The notes beneath the pieces are model-generated. The model saw only the letters and a program-made list of their open reading frames with translations. It was not told the DNA's origin and made no database searches. 64,000 nucleotides of DNA. It comes from Paenibacillus wynnii. Lineage in GTDB: Bacteria; Bacillota; Bacilli; Paenibacillales; Paenibacillaceae. Made by a program: the position numbers and the translations under genes. The stretch spans positions 62,001 through 126,000 of the forward strand of contig NZ_JAUSTK010000003.1 in NCBI RefSeq assembly GCF_030812855.1. The letters run 5' to 3'. How positions within the stretch are numbered: the first letter of the stretch is position 1; each line of letters begins with the position of its first letter. This document shows, in pieces, positions 27,616 to 36,732 of the stretch.

Positions 27616-28896
27616 TTATATTTTTTCAAAGGGACCCGGTGCAGGTACTTTGCGAGTAATACGGGCGCCCAACTTCTGAAACAGCTTCTCGATACCATCA
27701 TAACCCCGATCGATATGATGCGCTTGCTCCACTACCGTTGTACCTTGGGCGGCGAGTCCAGCGATGACAAGTGCTGCTCCGGCACGCAAATCCGTAGCCT
27801 CTACGGTGGCACCATACAGTCTTTGCACGCCGCGAATAAACGCACGATTCAAATCTATGGAAATATCCGCACCCATACGGGCCATCTCCTCCACATGCTT
27901 GAATCGTCCTTCGAATACCGTCTCCTTAATCACACTAAAACCATCGGCAAGCGATAGCAAAACCATAATCTGAGACTGTAAATCGGTAGGAAACGAAGGG
28001 TATGGAGAGGTTATAACTCTCTCTACGGCCTTTGGCCGCCCCAGACAGCTGATATTAATTATATCATTGCACACTGTGATTTGAACACCGGCACGCCTCA
28101 GCACATGAATCAGTGAAGATAAGTGTCCGGCGTTTGTTCTTGTTAAAGTAACGGAACCTCGGGTAGCTGCCGCCGCAATCATCACAGTGCCGGCCACAAT
28201 CCGGTCAGGAATAACCTCATAGATACAAGGGTATAGCTTTTCCACCCCTTGAATGGTAATAGTGTCCGTCCCTGCCCCCATGATATGGGCTCCCATTTTG
28301 TTCAAAAAATTCTGCAGGTCCTGAATCTCGGGTTCTCTAGCGGCACCAGTTATCGTTGTGGTCCCATCTGCTTTGGCAGCTGCCATCATAATATTCTCTG
28401 TCGCGCCTACACTAGGATAGTCTAGATGAATATCATTGCCTGTCAGTCGTTCAGCCCTACAGAATACTCGGCCGTTGCTTTCTACAACCTCTGCACCCAA
28501 CGCCAGCAAGCCCTGTAGATGAAGATCGATTTTGCGTTCTCCGATCGCACAGCCACCGGGCTGGTAAATCGTTACCTCGCCAAATCTGGATAACAGAGGT
28601 CCCATCAAAAAGATAGAAGATCTCATCTGTCGCATTAGATCCTCAGGAACATGGGATGTACTCACGAGCGACGTATCAATCGTCACTGTCTCCTCCTCAT
28701 GCACCCCTCTGCAGCCCAGTCGTTCCAAGATTTCCAGCATGGTCTGGATATCCAGCAGCTTCGGCACGTTGTGCAGTGAGTGAACTCCTTCGGCCAGCAG
28801 GCTTGCCGCTAAAATCGGCAACGCCGCATTTTTTGCTCCATGGATGCGAATGGTGCCTGACAAGGGGTTTCCACCCTCAATCACCAATTTGTCCAA
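27616..28896 (-). CDS. murA: UDP-N-acetylglucosamine 1-carboxyvinyltransferase MurA
   Basis: Transfers enolpyruvate from PEP to UDP-GlcNAc, the first committed step of peptidoglycan precursor synthesis. The 426-residue protein has the EPSP-synthase-like two-domain fold. Visible motifs are LVIEGGNPLSGTIRIHGAKN, the catalytic Cys (residue 116) in QPGGCAIGERKIDLHLQ, the site of fosfomycin attack, and YPSFPTDLQSQ. The start is TTG 28896 close behind GGGGGTGAT; the open frame to 28932 lacks a ribosome site. It occupies the place between murG and divIB where B. subtilis has murB; no murB is found in the window. Confidence 0.95.
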   Translation of the reverse strand: MDKLVIEGGNPLSGTIRIHGAKNAALPILAASLLAEGVHSLHNVPKLLDIQTMLEILERLGCRGVHEEETVTIDTSLVSTSHVPEDLMRQMRSSIFLMGPLLSRFGEVTIYQPGGCAIGERKIDLHLQGLLALGAEVVESNGRVFCRAERLTGNDIHLDYPSVGATENIMMAAAKADGTTTITGAAREPEIQDLQNFLNKMGAHIMGAGTDTITIQGVEKLYPCIYEVIPDRIVAGTVMIAAAATRGSVTLTRTNAGHLSSLIHVLRRAGVQITVCNDIINISCLGRPKAVERVITSPYPSFPTDLQSQIMVLLSLADGFSVIKETVFEGRFKHVEEMARMGADISIDLNRAFIRGVQRLYGATVEATDLRAGAALVIAGLAAQGTTVVEQAHHIDRGYDGIEKLFQKLGARITRKVPAPGPFEKI

Positions 28897-29026
28897 TGTA
28901 TCACCCCCGAGTTTACCGCTCACCCACCACATACACTTACGGTATCAGGAGCAGGGCCGGGGTCCATAAGGAAATGCCGCCTGTTCAGCCCATTCAATAC
29001 CAGAAGTGCTCTGGGTGATTGTCACG

Positions 29027-29049
29027 ATTATAGGATTATCCTATGTCAA
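29027..29049 (-). promoter_or_regulatory. Promoter-like hexamers before murA with abnormal spacing
   Basis: Perfect TTGACA (29044-29049) and TATAAT (29027-29032) on the minus strand, only 11 bases apart, with the 15-bp palindrome ATAGGATTATCCTAT (29030-29044) spanning the gap. The spacing is too short for a standard sigma-A promoter, so function is doubtful. Confidence 0.3.
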
Positions 29050-29117
29050 AACCCTCGGGTGTGTGACAGCCATAGCCTATTATGAACTACCCATAAAAGT
29101 ACCCTCTACATGGGAAG

Positions 29118-30230
29118 CTACTTTTTATTGCTGATAAGCCTTCGAAGTTCATTCGTAATCACGCCGGCAGAATCCCGCTTCCCGAGCCGAAGTGAGCTTT
29201 GAGACATCCTTTGACGCAGGTTTTCATCACCAATAATGCTTTGAATAGCGCCGTGTAAAGCCTTCCCCGATAGATCCTTTTCCAATATAACAACTGCGGC
29301 ACCCTCGCCTTCCAGCTGTCTCGCATTGGCTTCCTGGTGGTTATTCGTTACGTTAGGGGAAGGAATTAATATGGAAGGTATCCCTAGTGCTGTAATCTCA
29401 GCGAGAAATGATGCCCCCGCTCGATTTACGATCAAAGAAGTGCAGGCCAGAACCTCCGGCATATTATGGATATAAGGAAGTACATGCAGCCCATTGGGTA
29501 ATCCGCCCAATTTTTGACGCAATACCTTACGGGTCTCTTCAAAATACGGCTCTCCAGTAACATATACATAATGAACTCCATTACCCTTACCCACAAAAGG
29601 AGCCATTTCAATCATGGCATTATTAATCGCTTTGGCGCCCCGGCTTCCGCCTACTACCAGAACCACGGTGCTGCCTTCAGAGATCCCTAGGGAAGCATAA
29701 CCCCGTTGAGGGTTGGCTTTGGTGACTGTAGTTGCACGCGGATTCCCCGTGTAGATCACTCGTTTACTTCCCGGGAAGGAGGACTCCGTTCCTGCAAAAC
29801 TTACAGCTACTGTATCGGCATATCGGCTTAAAAACTTATTAGTCAATCCCGGTATGGCATTCTGTTCATGAATCAAGGTAGGAATTCCCAGCTTGGAAGC
29901 CGCATATACAACCGGACCGCATACATAACCCCCGGTTCCAATAACTACATCGGGTTTAAACTCCCTCAGCATTTCTTTTGAGGATTTGACGCCTTTTAGA
30001 AAACGAACAATCGTCTTTACATTGTCCAAGGACAATTTACGTCTAAAACCAGTAATGTCGATAGCTTTAAAAGGAATCTTTTCTTGGGGGACCAGCTTAC
30101 TCTCAAGACCTCTGGTTCCACCGATGTACAAAATTTCTGTATGCTTCTCCTCGGCTTCCAGTTGTCTTGCTACTGCGACCGCAGGATAAATATGTCCCCC
30201 CGTGCCTCCGCCGCTTAATACGATACGCAT
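29118..30230 (-). CDS. murG: UDP-GlcNAc transferase MurG (lipid II synthesis)
   Basis: Peripheral membrane glycosyltransferase that adds GlcNAc to lipid I. The 370-residue GT-B protein begins MRIVLSGGGTGGHIYPAVAV, has the first-domain motifs GFRRKLSLDN and GTGGYVCGPVVYAA and, in the second domain, VVGGSRGAKAINNA and NRAGASFLAEITALGIPSIL for donor binding. ATG 30230 lies four bases past the spoVE/ftsW stop, with its GAGGTG site inside that gene's end. A 221-bp gap separates it from murA downstream. Confidence 0.97.
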   Translation of the reverse strand: MRIVLSGGGTGGHIYPAVAVARQLEAEEKHTEILYIGGTRGLESKLVPQEKIPFKAIDITGFRRKLSLDNVKTIVRFLKGVKSSKEMLREFKPDVVIGTGGYVCGPVVYAASKLGIPTLIHEQNAIPGLTNKFLSRYADTVAVSFAGTESSFPGSKRVIYTGNPRATTVTKANPQRGYASLGISEGSTVVLVVGGSRGAKAINNAMIEMAPFVGKGNGVHYVYVTGEPYFEETRKVLRQKLGGLPNGLHVLPYIHNMPEVLACTSLIVNRAGASFLAEITALGIPSILIPSPNVTNNHQEANARQLEGEGAAVVILEKDLSGKALHGAIQSIIGDENLRQRMSQSSLRLGKRDSAGVITNELRRLISNKK

Positions 30231-30234
30231 ATTT

Positions 30235-31332
30235 TCACCTCACATAACGGGATAAGTTCAATAAAATTCCAAGTGCAGTTAGCATCAGTGTCAGTGATGA
30301 GCCGCCATAGCTAATGAGAGGGAGTGTAATGCCCGTTACAGGCATCATGCCGATAACCACACCGATGTTGATAACAACCTGAACTGCCACCATACAAACG
30401 ATGCCTACGGCTAAGTAGCTCCCAAAGCGGTCTGGTAGACTCATAGCTACTTTCATTCCGCGCCAGACGATGATTAGAAACAGAGCCAACACCGCCAGCC
30501 CCCCGATAAAACCCAGCTCCTCGGCCAGTATCGAAAAAATAAAATCAGTCTGCGGCTCGGGAACATAGCTGTACTTCTGACGGCTCATTCCAAGTCCAAG
30601 CCCGCCCAGACCACCTGGACCGATAGCATACAGCGACTGAATAATCTGATAACCTGCACCTAGCGGGTCAGACCATGGATCAAGAAAGGCTGTTATCCGC
30701 TGTAGTCGGTAGGGTGCGGTAGCGATCAATACGATAAAGCCGGCAACTCCAGCAACACCCAATGACAGTAAATGCTTGATTTTTGCTCCCGCCGTATAGA
30801 CCATCATCAAGGCTGCCCCCATCATGACCGTGCCTGTACCCAAATCAGGCTGAAGCATAATCAGACCAAATGCCGAACCGATCAGTGCGAGCGGCGGCAG
30901 GAGTCCGCGTGTGAAGGAGGAGATATCATAATCCTCTTGGCCCAACCAATTGGCCAGGAACAGAATCATCCCCATTTTCATGAACTCAGATGGCTGAATC
31001 CCGAAGGAACTGATCCCGAGCCAACTGCGGGCACCCCCACGGACCACGCCAATACCCGGAATAAGAACCAGGATCAACAGGATAAAACATAGGATCAGCC
31101 CTGTTTTGGCGAAGCCCTTCCACACACGATAATCCGTATTGGTTGTGATAAGCATAGCAACCAATCCGAGCCCAGCGAACAGAAGCTGCCTTTTAACAAA
31201 ATAAAATGAATCTCCATAATTGCGAAAGCCCAGAACGGATCCGGCGCTGTAAACCATCACCATACCTATAGCCAGCAAAGATAGAATAGGAATCAGCAGC
31301 CAAAGATCCGGCGCAGGACGAGATTTATTCAT
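30235..31332 (-). CDS. spoVE: SEDS-family glycosyltransferase SpoVE/FtsW
   Basis: SEDS peptidoglycan polymerase with about ten membrane segments, partner of a class B penicillin-binding protein. The 365-residue protein has the family blocks NYGDSFYFVKRQLLFAGLG, RSWLGISSFGIQPSEFMKMG, LQPDLGTGTVMM, RITAFLDPWSDPLGAGYQII, YVPEPQTDFIFSILAEELGF and LPLISYGGSS. Being in the dcw cluster next to spoVD it matches spoVE of B. subtilis, but the spoVE versus ftsW identity cannot be decided here because any second paralogue lies outside the window. ATG 31332 has AGAGGTG eight bases upstream; an in-frame GTG at 31341 is part of that site. Confidence 0.9.
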   Translation of the reverse strand: MNKSRPAPDLWLLIPILSLLAIGMVMVYSAGSVLGFRNYGDSFYFVKRQLLFAGLGLVAMLITTNTDYRVWKGFAKTGLILCFILLILVLIPGIGVVRGGARSWLGISSFGIQPSEFMKMGMILFLANWLGQEDYDISSFTRGLLPPLALIGSAFGLIMLQPDLGTGTVMMGAALMMVYTAGAKIKHLLSLGVAGVAGFIVLIATAPYRLQRITAFLDPWSDPLGAGYQIIQSLYAIGPGGLGGLGLGMSRQKYSYVPEPQTDFIFSILAEELGFIGGLAVLALFLIIVWRGMKVAMSLPDRFGSYLAVGIVCMVAVQVVINIGVVIGMMPVTGITLPLISYGGSSLTLMLTALGILLNLSRYVR

Positions 31333-31381
31333 CAGGAGCACACCTCTTGCATCCGTAGTAGGGGCTTATCCGCCCCCCTAC

Positions 31382-32803
31382 TTAAAGGTTATGCACCGCC
31401 TCTTTAAAAATACGCCCGCGCTCCTCATAGGATGTAAACATGTCCCAACTGGCACATGCGGGAGACAGGAGAACAACATCTCCTTCTTCCGCTAAAGCGG
31501 AAGCCTCCCGAACGGCAGCTTGCAGCACGGCGGCGGCGCTATCCCCATTATCGACGGTTACAATGTGCTTTAATCCTGCCATTTCGGCTACACTTGCCAG
31601 CTTGTCCTTTGTTTCTCCCAGAGCCACCAGGGCTTTGACTCTGCCGCTTAGGACAGGCAGCAGCTCCATATAGTCAGAACCACGGTCCAAGCCACCTGCA
31701 ATTAATACAACTGGCTTACGAAAGGAGGTTAAAGCCATAGTTGTTGCTTTGGAATTCGTCGCCTTAGAATTGTTGTAATAGGTGGCGCCGCCTTTAATCA
31801 TTACATACTCCAGCCGGTGTTCAACGCCACGAAAGGAGGATAAAACATCAGCAAGCTTATTAGGATCAGCCCCGGCTGCAATAGCAATAGCGCAGGCAGC
31901 AAGTGCATTTTCAATATTGAAGCGTCCTGGGAGCCCAATAGAATCCACATCCGCGATTAAGATCTTCTGTCCATCAGCATCCCTATAGATAATTGTACGC
32001 TTCAAGTTGTCCTCATGATCCGGTATAAAAGCAGGACTGACATAGACACCTTCGACCAGCTCTTCAGTCATTGAGAAGGGGAGAAGACTCCCTTTTAAAT
32101 AAGGAACAAGCTCGCGGCAAAAAGGGTCATCCCAGTTTAGGACCGCTGTATCACTCTCTAGTTGATTCGCAAACAGCTTTACCTTAGATTCGATATAATC
32201 CTCCATACTGCCATGATAATCTAAATGCGTCTCGGCAATATTCAACAAGCAGCCGACCTTAGGCCGGAAAGTCTCCGTTCCCTTCAGTTGAAAGCTGCTT
32301 AGCTCGACTACCATCCAGTTCGCCTCGGTAGCCTCCTGTGCGGCCTGACAAAGCGGTGTTCCTATATTCCCGGCTACAATGGGATTCATTCCCGCAGCAT
32401 CAAGCATATGACCTACCCAGGTCGTCGTAGTCGTCTTCCCGTTGGAACCGGTAATGCCGATCATTGGGGCTACACAGAGGCGGTAAGCCACCTCTACCTC
32501 CGTCACTATTTCAATACCTAGCTGGATGGCTTGTTGAACAGGGGGTACGGAATAAGGGATACCCGGGTTTTTAACAATAAGAGCTACCCCCCCATGAATC
32601 AGCCCCTCCGGATGACCCCCGCATATAACAGAAATTCCCAAAGCCTCCAATTCGGATGCTTCGGGACTTTGGTCTCTTTCCTTTTTATCATTGACTGTGA
32701 CTATCGCACCACGCTCATGCAGCACCTTCGCAACCTGTACGCCGCTCTTGGCAAGTCCGAGAACGACGACCTCCTGGCCGCGATACATATCTGGATGTTT
32801 CAT
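31382..32803 (-). CDS. murD: UDP-MurNAc-L-alanine:D-glutamate ligase
   Basis: Cytoplasmic Mur ligase adding D-Glu to UDP-MurNAc-L-Ala. The 473-residue protein has the nucleotide-binding start EVVVLGLAKSGVQVAKVL, the ATP loop GITGSNGKTTTTTWVGHML near residue 117, the catalytic NIAETHLDYHGSMEDYIESK block, and the C-terminal VLIAGGLDRGSDYMEL motif. ATG 32803 lies four bases after the mraY stop and follows AAGGGG; the frame is open far upstream into mraY, but that part is mraY read in another frame. Confidence 0.96.
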   Translation of the reverse strand: MKHPDMYRGQEVVVLGLAKSGVQVAKVLHERGAIVTVNDKKERDQSPEASELEALGISVICGGHPEGLIHGGVALIVKNPGIPYSVPPVQQAIQLGIEIVTEVEVAYRLCVAPMIGITGSNGKTTTTTWVGHMLDAAGMNPIVAGNIGTPLCQAAQEATEANWMVVELSSFQLKGTETFRPKVGCLLNIAETHLDYHGSMEDYIESKVKLFANQLESDTAVLNWDDPFCRELVPYLKGSLLPFSMTEELVEGVYVSPAFIPDHEDNLKRTIIYRDADGQKILIADVDSIGLPGRFNIENALAACAIAIAAGADPNKLADVLSSFRGVEHRLEYVMIKGGATYYNNSKATNSKATTMALTSFRKPVVLIAGGLDRGSDYMELLPVLSGRVKALVALGETKDKLASVAEMAGLKHIVTVDNGDSAAAVLQAAVREASALAEEGDVVLLSPACASWDMFTSYEERGRIFKEAVHNL

Positions 32804-32807
32804 TTCA

Positions 32808-33773
32808 CTACAACCCCTTGCTAATATATAGTCCCAAACCGGCCAGCACCAGGCTGACGGCCCAGAAAGAAATAACGACCCGCCATTCGGACCAACCGCT
32901 AAGCTCAAAGTGGTGGTGAATCGGGCTCATTTTAAATATGCGCTTGCCACGGGTCTTAAAGGAGACCACCTGCAGAACAACGGACAGCATTTCAACCACA
33001 AAGACACCGCCTATGACCAGAAAAAGCAGCTCGCTCTTAGTCACAATAGCAATAGCACCTATGGCACCGCCAATACCGAACGAGCCGGTATCACCCATGA
33101 ATACCTTGGCAGGATAAGCGTTAAATACGAGAAAACCCAGAACTGCTCCGATCATGGCAGCCGCGCATACTCCCGCTGCTATCGAAGTCGCCTGCATCGC
33201 AACTACCGCAAAGGCAGCCAAGGCAATAGCACTCACACCTGACAATAATCCGTCTAGCCCATCAGTAAAATTGACTGCATTCGTTATGGCCATCAACATA
33301 ATTACGATGAACGGATAATAGAACCATCCTGACCAGTCAAAGCTGAATGAAGTACCCGGGATATTGATCGCTGTATTATGCCCGGCAGAAATCAGAAGTG
33401 CACATAGTATAGCTCCTACTAATAATTGACCAAATAATTTCTGGCGAGGCGTAAGGCCAAGCGAGCGTTTGAACACTATTTTGATATAATCATCCAAAAA
33501 TCCAATTAAACCGTAACCCAACGTAGCTACCAACAGTACATAAAAGTCCGTATTTACGACAGAAAATTTCAAATACGACAATGTGAAAGCCACGATAATC
33601 ACGATACCGCCCATCGTTGGCGTTCCCGCTTTCTTCAAATGGGTTTGGGGTCCGTCATCGCGTACCTGCTGTCCGAACTTCATTCTGCGGAGCAAAGGAA
33701 TGAATAGCGGAGCGGCAATGACCGCAAGGATAAAGGACACAGCGATAGTTAACAGCAAAAGTTGATAATCCAT
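32808..33773 (-). CDS. mraY: Phospho-MurNAc-pentapeptide transferase
   Basis: Ten-segment membrane enzyme that makes lipid I from UDP-MurNAc-pentapeptide and undecaprenyl phosphate. The 321-residue protein has QVRDDGPQTHLKKAGTPTMG, the Mg-binding NAVNFTDGLDGLLSGVSA, FMGDTGSFGIGGAIGA and the loop motif SPIHHHFELSGWSEW. ATG 33773 is preceded by GGAGGGGGTGA. Spacing to murF is 30 bases. It is an ordinary full-length family member. Confidence 0.97.
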   Translation of the reverse strand: MDYQLLLLTIAVSFILAVIAAPLFIPLLRRMKFGQQVRDDGPQTHLKKAGTPTMGGIVIIVAFTLSYLKFSVVNTDFYVLLVATLGYGLIGFLDDYIKIVFKRSLGLTPRQKLFGQLLVGAILCALLISAGHNTAINIPGTSFSFDWSGWFYYPFIVIMLMAITNAVNFTDGLDGLLSGVSAIALAAFAVVAMQATSIAAGVCAAAMIGAVLGFLVFNAYPAKVFMGDTGSFGIGGAIGAIAIVTKSELLFLVIGGVFVVEMLSVVLQVVSFKTRGKRIFKMSPIHHHFELSGWSEWRVVISFWAVSLVLAGLGLYISKGL

Positions 33774-33803
33774 GGGTTCACCCCCTCCAATAAATTTGTT
33801 GTA

Positions 33804-35198
33804 TTAATCATGAGCAATCAGGCTCTGGAGAACTTCCTCCATACGCATACCTCTGGATGCCTTGAACAGCAAGATATCCTTTGGATTGCTTTTGGTTATA
33901 AGAAGATTAGTAAGTTCTGTTTTATCGGTAAAAGAAAAAACCCGCTCACTGCCAAAATTCTTCTCAGCAGCCTGCGCTAAGTGCTCGGACAAACGTCCAT
34001 AAGTAAAGAGAAGATCTGTTTTTTCAGGATCGAGATAGGAACCGATCTCCGCGTGAAACGTCGTTTCATCAGGACCTAGTTCGAGCATGTCCCCGAGCAC
34101 TGCAATTTTCAAGCCGCTACCTTTCATCGACTGAAGCACATCAATAGCCGCTTTCATCGATGTAGGACTGGCGTTATAAGCATCGTTCAATAACGTAATC
34201 CCAGAGGGGGTTGTTACCACTTCAACACGCATTCCCGTTAGCTTAAGATTACGAAGACCTGCTTCAATATTCTCTTCACTGATTCCAAAATGATGGGCTA
34301 TAGCCAATGCGGAAAGGCTGTTGATAACGTTATGCCTACCGGGAAGAGGCAAGGTAAATGCACGGTCACCATAACAATGTGTAGTAAATGTCATGCCGCC
34401 GGTATGAGTCATAATTCCCGTCGGATAATCATCATTATCCGTATGAAGACCGAAGCGGAAGGTCTTCATCTCATCGGGGGCAGATATGCTTCCCTCAGTT
34501 AATACCTCAGCAAGCAGCGGTTCATCGCCATTATACACTAGCAGTCCACCTGCCTTTAGTCCTCCGGTGATTTCCAACTTCGCACGGGCAATCTCCTTAC
34601 GAGAACCAAGCTGCAGCAAATGTGATTCTCCAACGTTGGTAATGATTGCGATATCCGGTCTTCCCAACGCTGTGAGTAAAGCAATTTCACCACGGGAGCT
34701 CATCCCCATCTCAAGAACTGCAATTTCAGTGTCCTCACTCATCGATAAGAGGGTCAGGGGCAGTCCGATATGATTATTGAAATTCCCTTGTGTCTTGTGA
34801 ACCTTGAACTGAGTCTCCAGCAGTGAGGTAACGATATCCTTCGTCGTGGTCTTGCCGTTACTTCCTGTAATGGCAACCACTTGAGGCCCAATTTGATTCA
34901 AATAGGCTGAAGACAGCAATTGCAATGCTCGAAGAGTATCTTCTACTGCAATCACTGCCCCCTCAGGAGCAGGCCCCTTATCGCGTTGCCATAATAGACC
35001 CGCGGCTCCTGCCGCAAGTGCAGCGGCTCCGAATTGATGACCCTCGAAGTTTTCACCTGATAGGGGAATAAAGAGGCAGTCCGGTGTGATTTTGCGGGAG
35101 TCGGTAACAACCCCATTTATCTGTATATCTACGGCTTCAGGAGCAAGCAATTCTCCCTCGCACATCATTGCGATATGATCCAGCGTTCTTATAATCAA
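33804..35198 (-). CDS. murF: UDP-MurNAc-tripeptide:D-Ala-D-Ala ligase
   Basis: Mur ligase adding the D-Ala-D-Ala dipeptide. The 464-residue protein has DSRKITPDCLFIPLSGENFE, the ATP loop AITGSNGKTTTKDIVTSLL near residue 113, NVGESHLLQLGSRKEIARAK and NDAYNASPTSMKAAID, all diagnostic of MurF. The start is TTG 35198 overlapping the murE stop (TTGA), with AAGGGG nine bases upstream, so translation is coupled to murE. Confidence 0.96.
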   Translation of the reverse strand: MIIRTLDHIAMMCEGELLAPEAVDIQINGVVTDSRKITPDCLFIPLSGENFEGHQFGAAALAAGAAGLLWQRDKGPAPEGAVIAVEDTLRALQLLSSAYLNQIGPQVVAITGSNGKTTTKDIVTSLLETQFKVHKTQGNFNNHIGLPLTLLSMSEDTEIAVLEMGMSSRGEIALLTALGRPDIAIITNVGESHLLQLGSRKEIARAKLEITGGLKAGGLLVYNGDEPLLAEVLTEGSISAPDEMKTFRFGLHTDNDDYPTGIMTHTGGMTFTTHCYGDRAFTLPLPGRHNVINSLSALAIAHHFGISEENIEAGLRNLKLTGMRVEVVTTPSGITLLNDAYNASPTSMKAAIDVLQSMKGSGLKIAVLGDMLELGPDETTFHAEIGSYLDPEKTDLLFTYGRLSEHLAQAAEKNFGSERVFSFTDKTELTNLLITKSNPKDILLFKASRGMRMEEVLQSLIAHD

Positions 35199-36682
35199 TA
35201 GTTTCGACCCCTTATAACTTCTTTGGCGACGACACGGTCATCGAAATCATGAACGACTCCGCCAATTAATTGGTAGGTCTCATGACCTTTCCCCGCAATC
35301 AATACTACATCGCCGGGGCTTGACATTTCAATAGCTTTTCTAATCGCTTCACGGCGGTCAGCAATCAATTCATATCTGTCCGATGATATACCGTCCTCCG
35401 TTAAACCTGCTTCAATATCTTTCAAAATCAACTGAGGGTCCTCTGTGCGCGGATTATCGGAAGTCACAAGTACATGATCGCTGTATTTAGCAGCTATTTT
35501 GCCCATAAGAGGCCGTTTGGTACGATCTCTATCACCACCGCAGCCAAATACGGTTAATACTTTTCCCGTAGCAAACTCTTGTACCGTACGCAATACATTC
35601 TCCAAACCATCCGGAGTATGGGCATAATCCACAATTACCGCGAAATCTTGGCCGGCATCCACAGACTCTACTCGCCCGTTCACTCCTTCTACAGCCTCAA
35701 GGCTGGTTTTGATGTCTGTCAAAGGAATATCCTCAAGAAGCGCTGCCGTGATAGCTGCTAACGCATTATAGACATTAAATTTCCCAACCATGCGCAATGA
35801 AATGTCAGTCTCACCTTTAAACGTATCTACATGGAAAAAAGTTCCTTTTGCCGTAATCGATATTTGAGAAGCTCGTACGTTAGCCTCGCTATCAATGCCG
35901 TATGTAATTACCTCTGCAGCAGTCAAAGCGGCAAAAAAGGTACTCGCAGCATCGTCTGCGTTCAGTACAGCATATTTACGTTCTTCCTTCCACGGAGAGA
36001 TAACATTTCCAAGCCTAGAAAAGAATAACCCTTTTACAGAGCGATACTCCTCCATTGTATGATGATAATCCAAATGATCCTGAGTCAAATTGGTGAACAC
36101 AGCTGTACGGAAATCGGTACCCTTTACCCGACCTTGCTCCAATGCATGAGATGAAACTTCCATAATGCAGCACTGAACACCTTTGGATGCCATATCCTGC
36201 AGGGAACGCTGCAATTCCAAGGATTCAGGAGTAGTACCAGACATCGGATAGCTCTGACCGTCATAACGCATTTGGATCGTTCCGATCAGTCCAGTCTTCA
36301 TGTTCTGATCTTGCATGATCCGCTCAATCAGATACGTGGTTGTTGTCTTGCCGTTTGTACCTGTAACACCAATCATTCTCATTCTGCTGCTAGGTGATCC
36401 AAAAAATGCATTCGACATTACGGACATCGCAAACCGGCTGTCATCTACAATAATTTGCGGCAAGGCAATATCGAGCTCTCGCTCACAGACAATGGCAACG
36501 GCTCCCTTTACCGCGGCCTGAGGTGCATATTCGTGTCCGTCAACGGTGTGACCGGGCAGACAAATGAAGAGATCACCAGACTTTACAAGCCGTGAATCCG
36601 TCTGGATATCCGAAATCTCAATATCGCCATCTCCATAAAGACGTGAAGCTGCAAGACAAGAAGACAATTCGTTAACTTTCAT
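35195..36682 (-). CDS. murE: UDP-MurNAc-dipeptide ligase, meso-diaminopimelate type
   Basis: Mur ligase adding the third amino acid of the stem peptide. The 495-residue protein has the ATP loop GVTGTNGKTTTTYLIERI near residue 114, NLTQDHLDYHHTMEEYRSVK, and the specificity motif DNPRTEDPQ near residue 410; the Asn-Pro-Arg form selects meso-diaminopimelate over lysine. This fits the DapL enzyme encoded in the same window. ATG 36682 starts the gene 50 bases after spoVD. Full length and intact. Confidence 0.97.
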   Translation of the reverse strand: MKVNELSSCLAASRLYGDGDIEISDIQTDSRLVKSGDLFICLPGHTVDGHEYAPQAAVKGAVAIVCERELDIALPQIIVDDSRFAMSVMSNAFFGSPSSRMRMIGVTGTNGKTTTTYLIERIMQDQNMKTGLIGTIQMRYDGQSYPMSGTTPESLELQRSLQDMASKGVQCCIMEVSSHALEQGRVKGTDFRTAVFTNLTQDHLDYHHTMEEYRSVKGLFFSRLGNVISPWKEERKYAVLNADDAASTFFAALTAAEVITYGIDSEANVRASQISITAKGTFFHVDTFKGETDISLRMVGKFNVYNALAAITAALLEDIPLTDIKTSLEAVEGVNGRVESVDAGQDFAVIVDYAHTPDGLENVLRTVQEFATGKVLTVFGCGGDRDRTKRPLMGKIAAKYSDHVLVTSDNPRTEDPQLILKDIEAGLTEDGISSDRYELIADRREAIRKAIEMSSPGDVVLIAGKGHETYQLIGGVVHDFDDRVVAKEVIRGRNY

Positions 36683-36732
36683 TTCAATCCCTCACTCTAC
36701 ATTTTCGGTTAGGTAATCCTATATTTTATAAA

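Noticed and set aside
32804-32908. Longer MurD reaching into mraY
   Set aside because: The extension reads mraY sequence out of frame; ATG 32803 has a ribosome site and family start.
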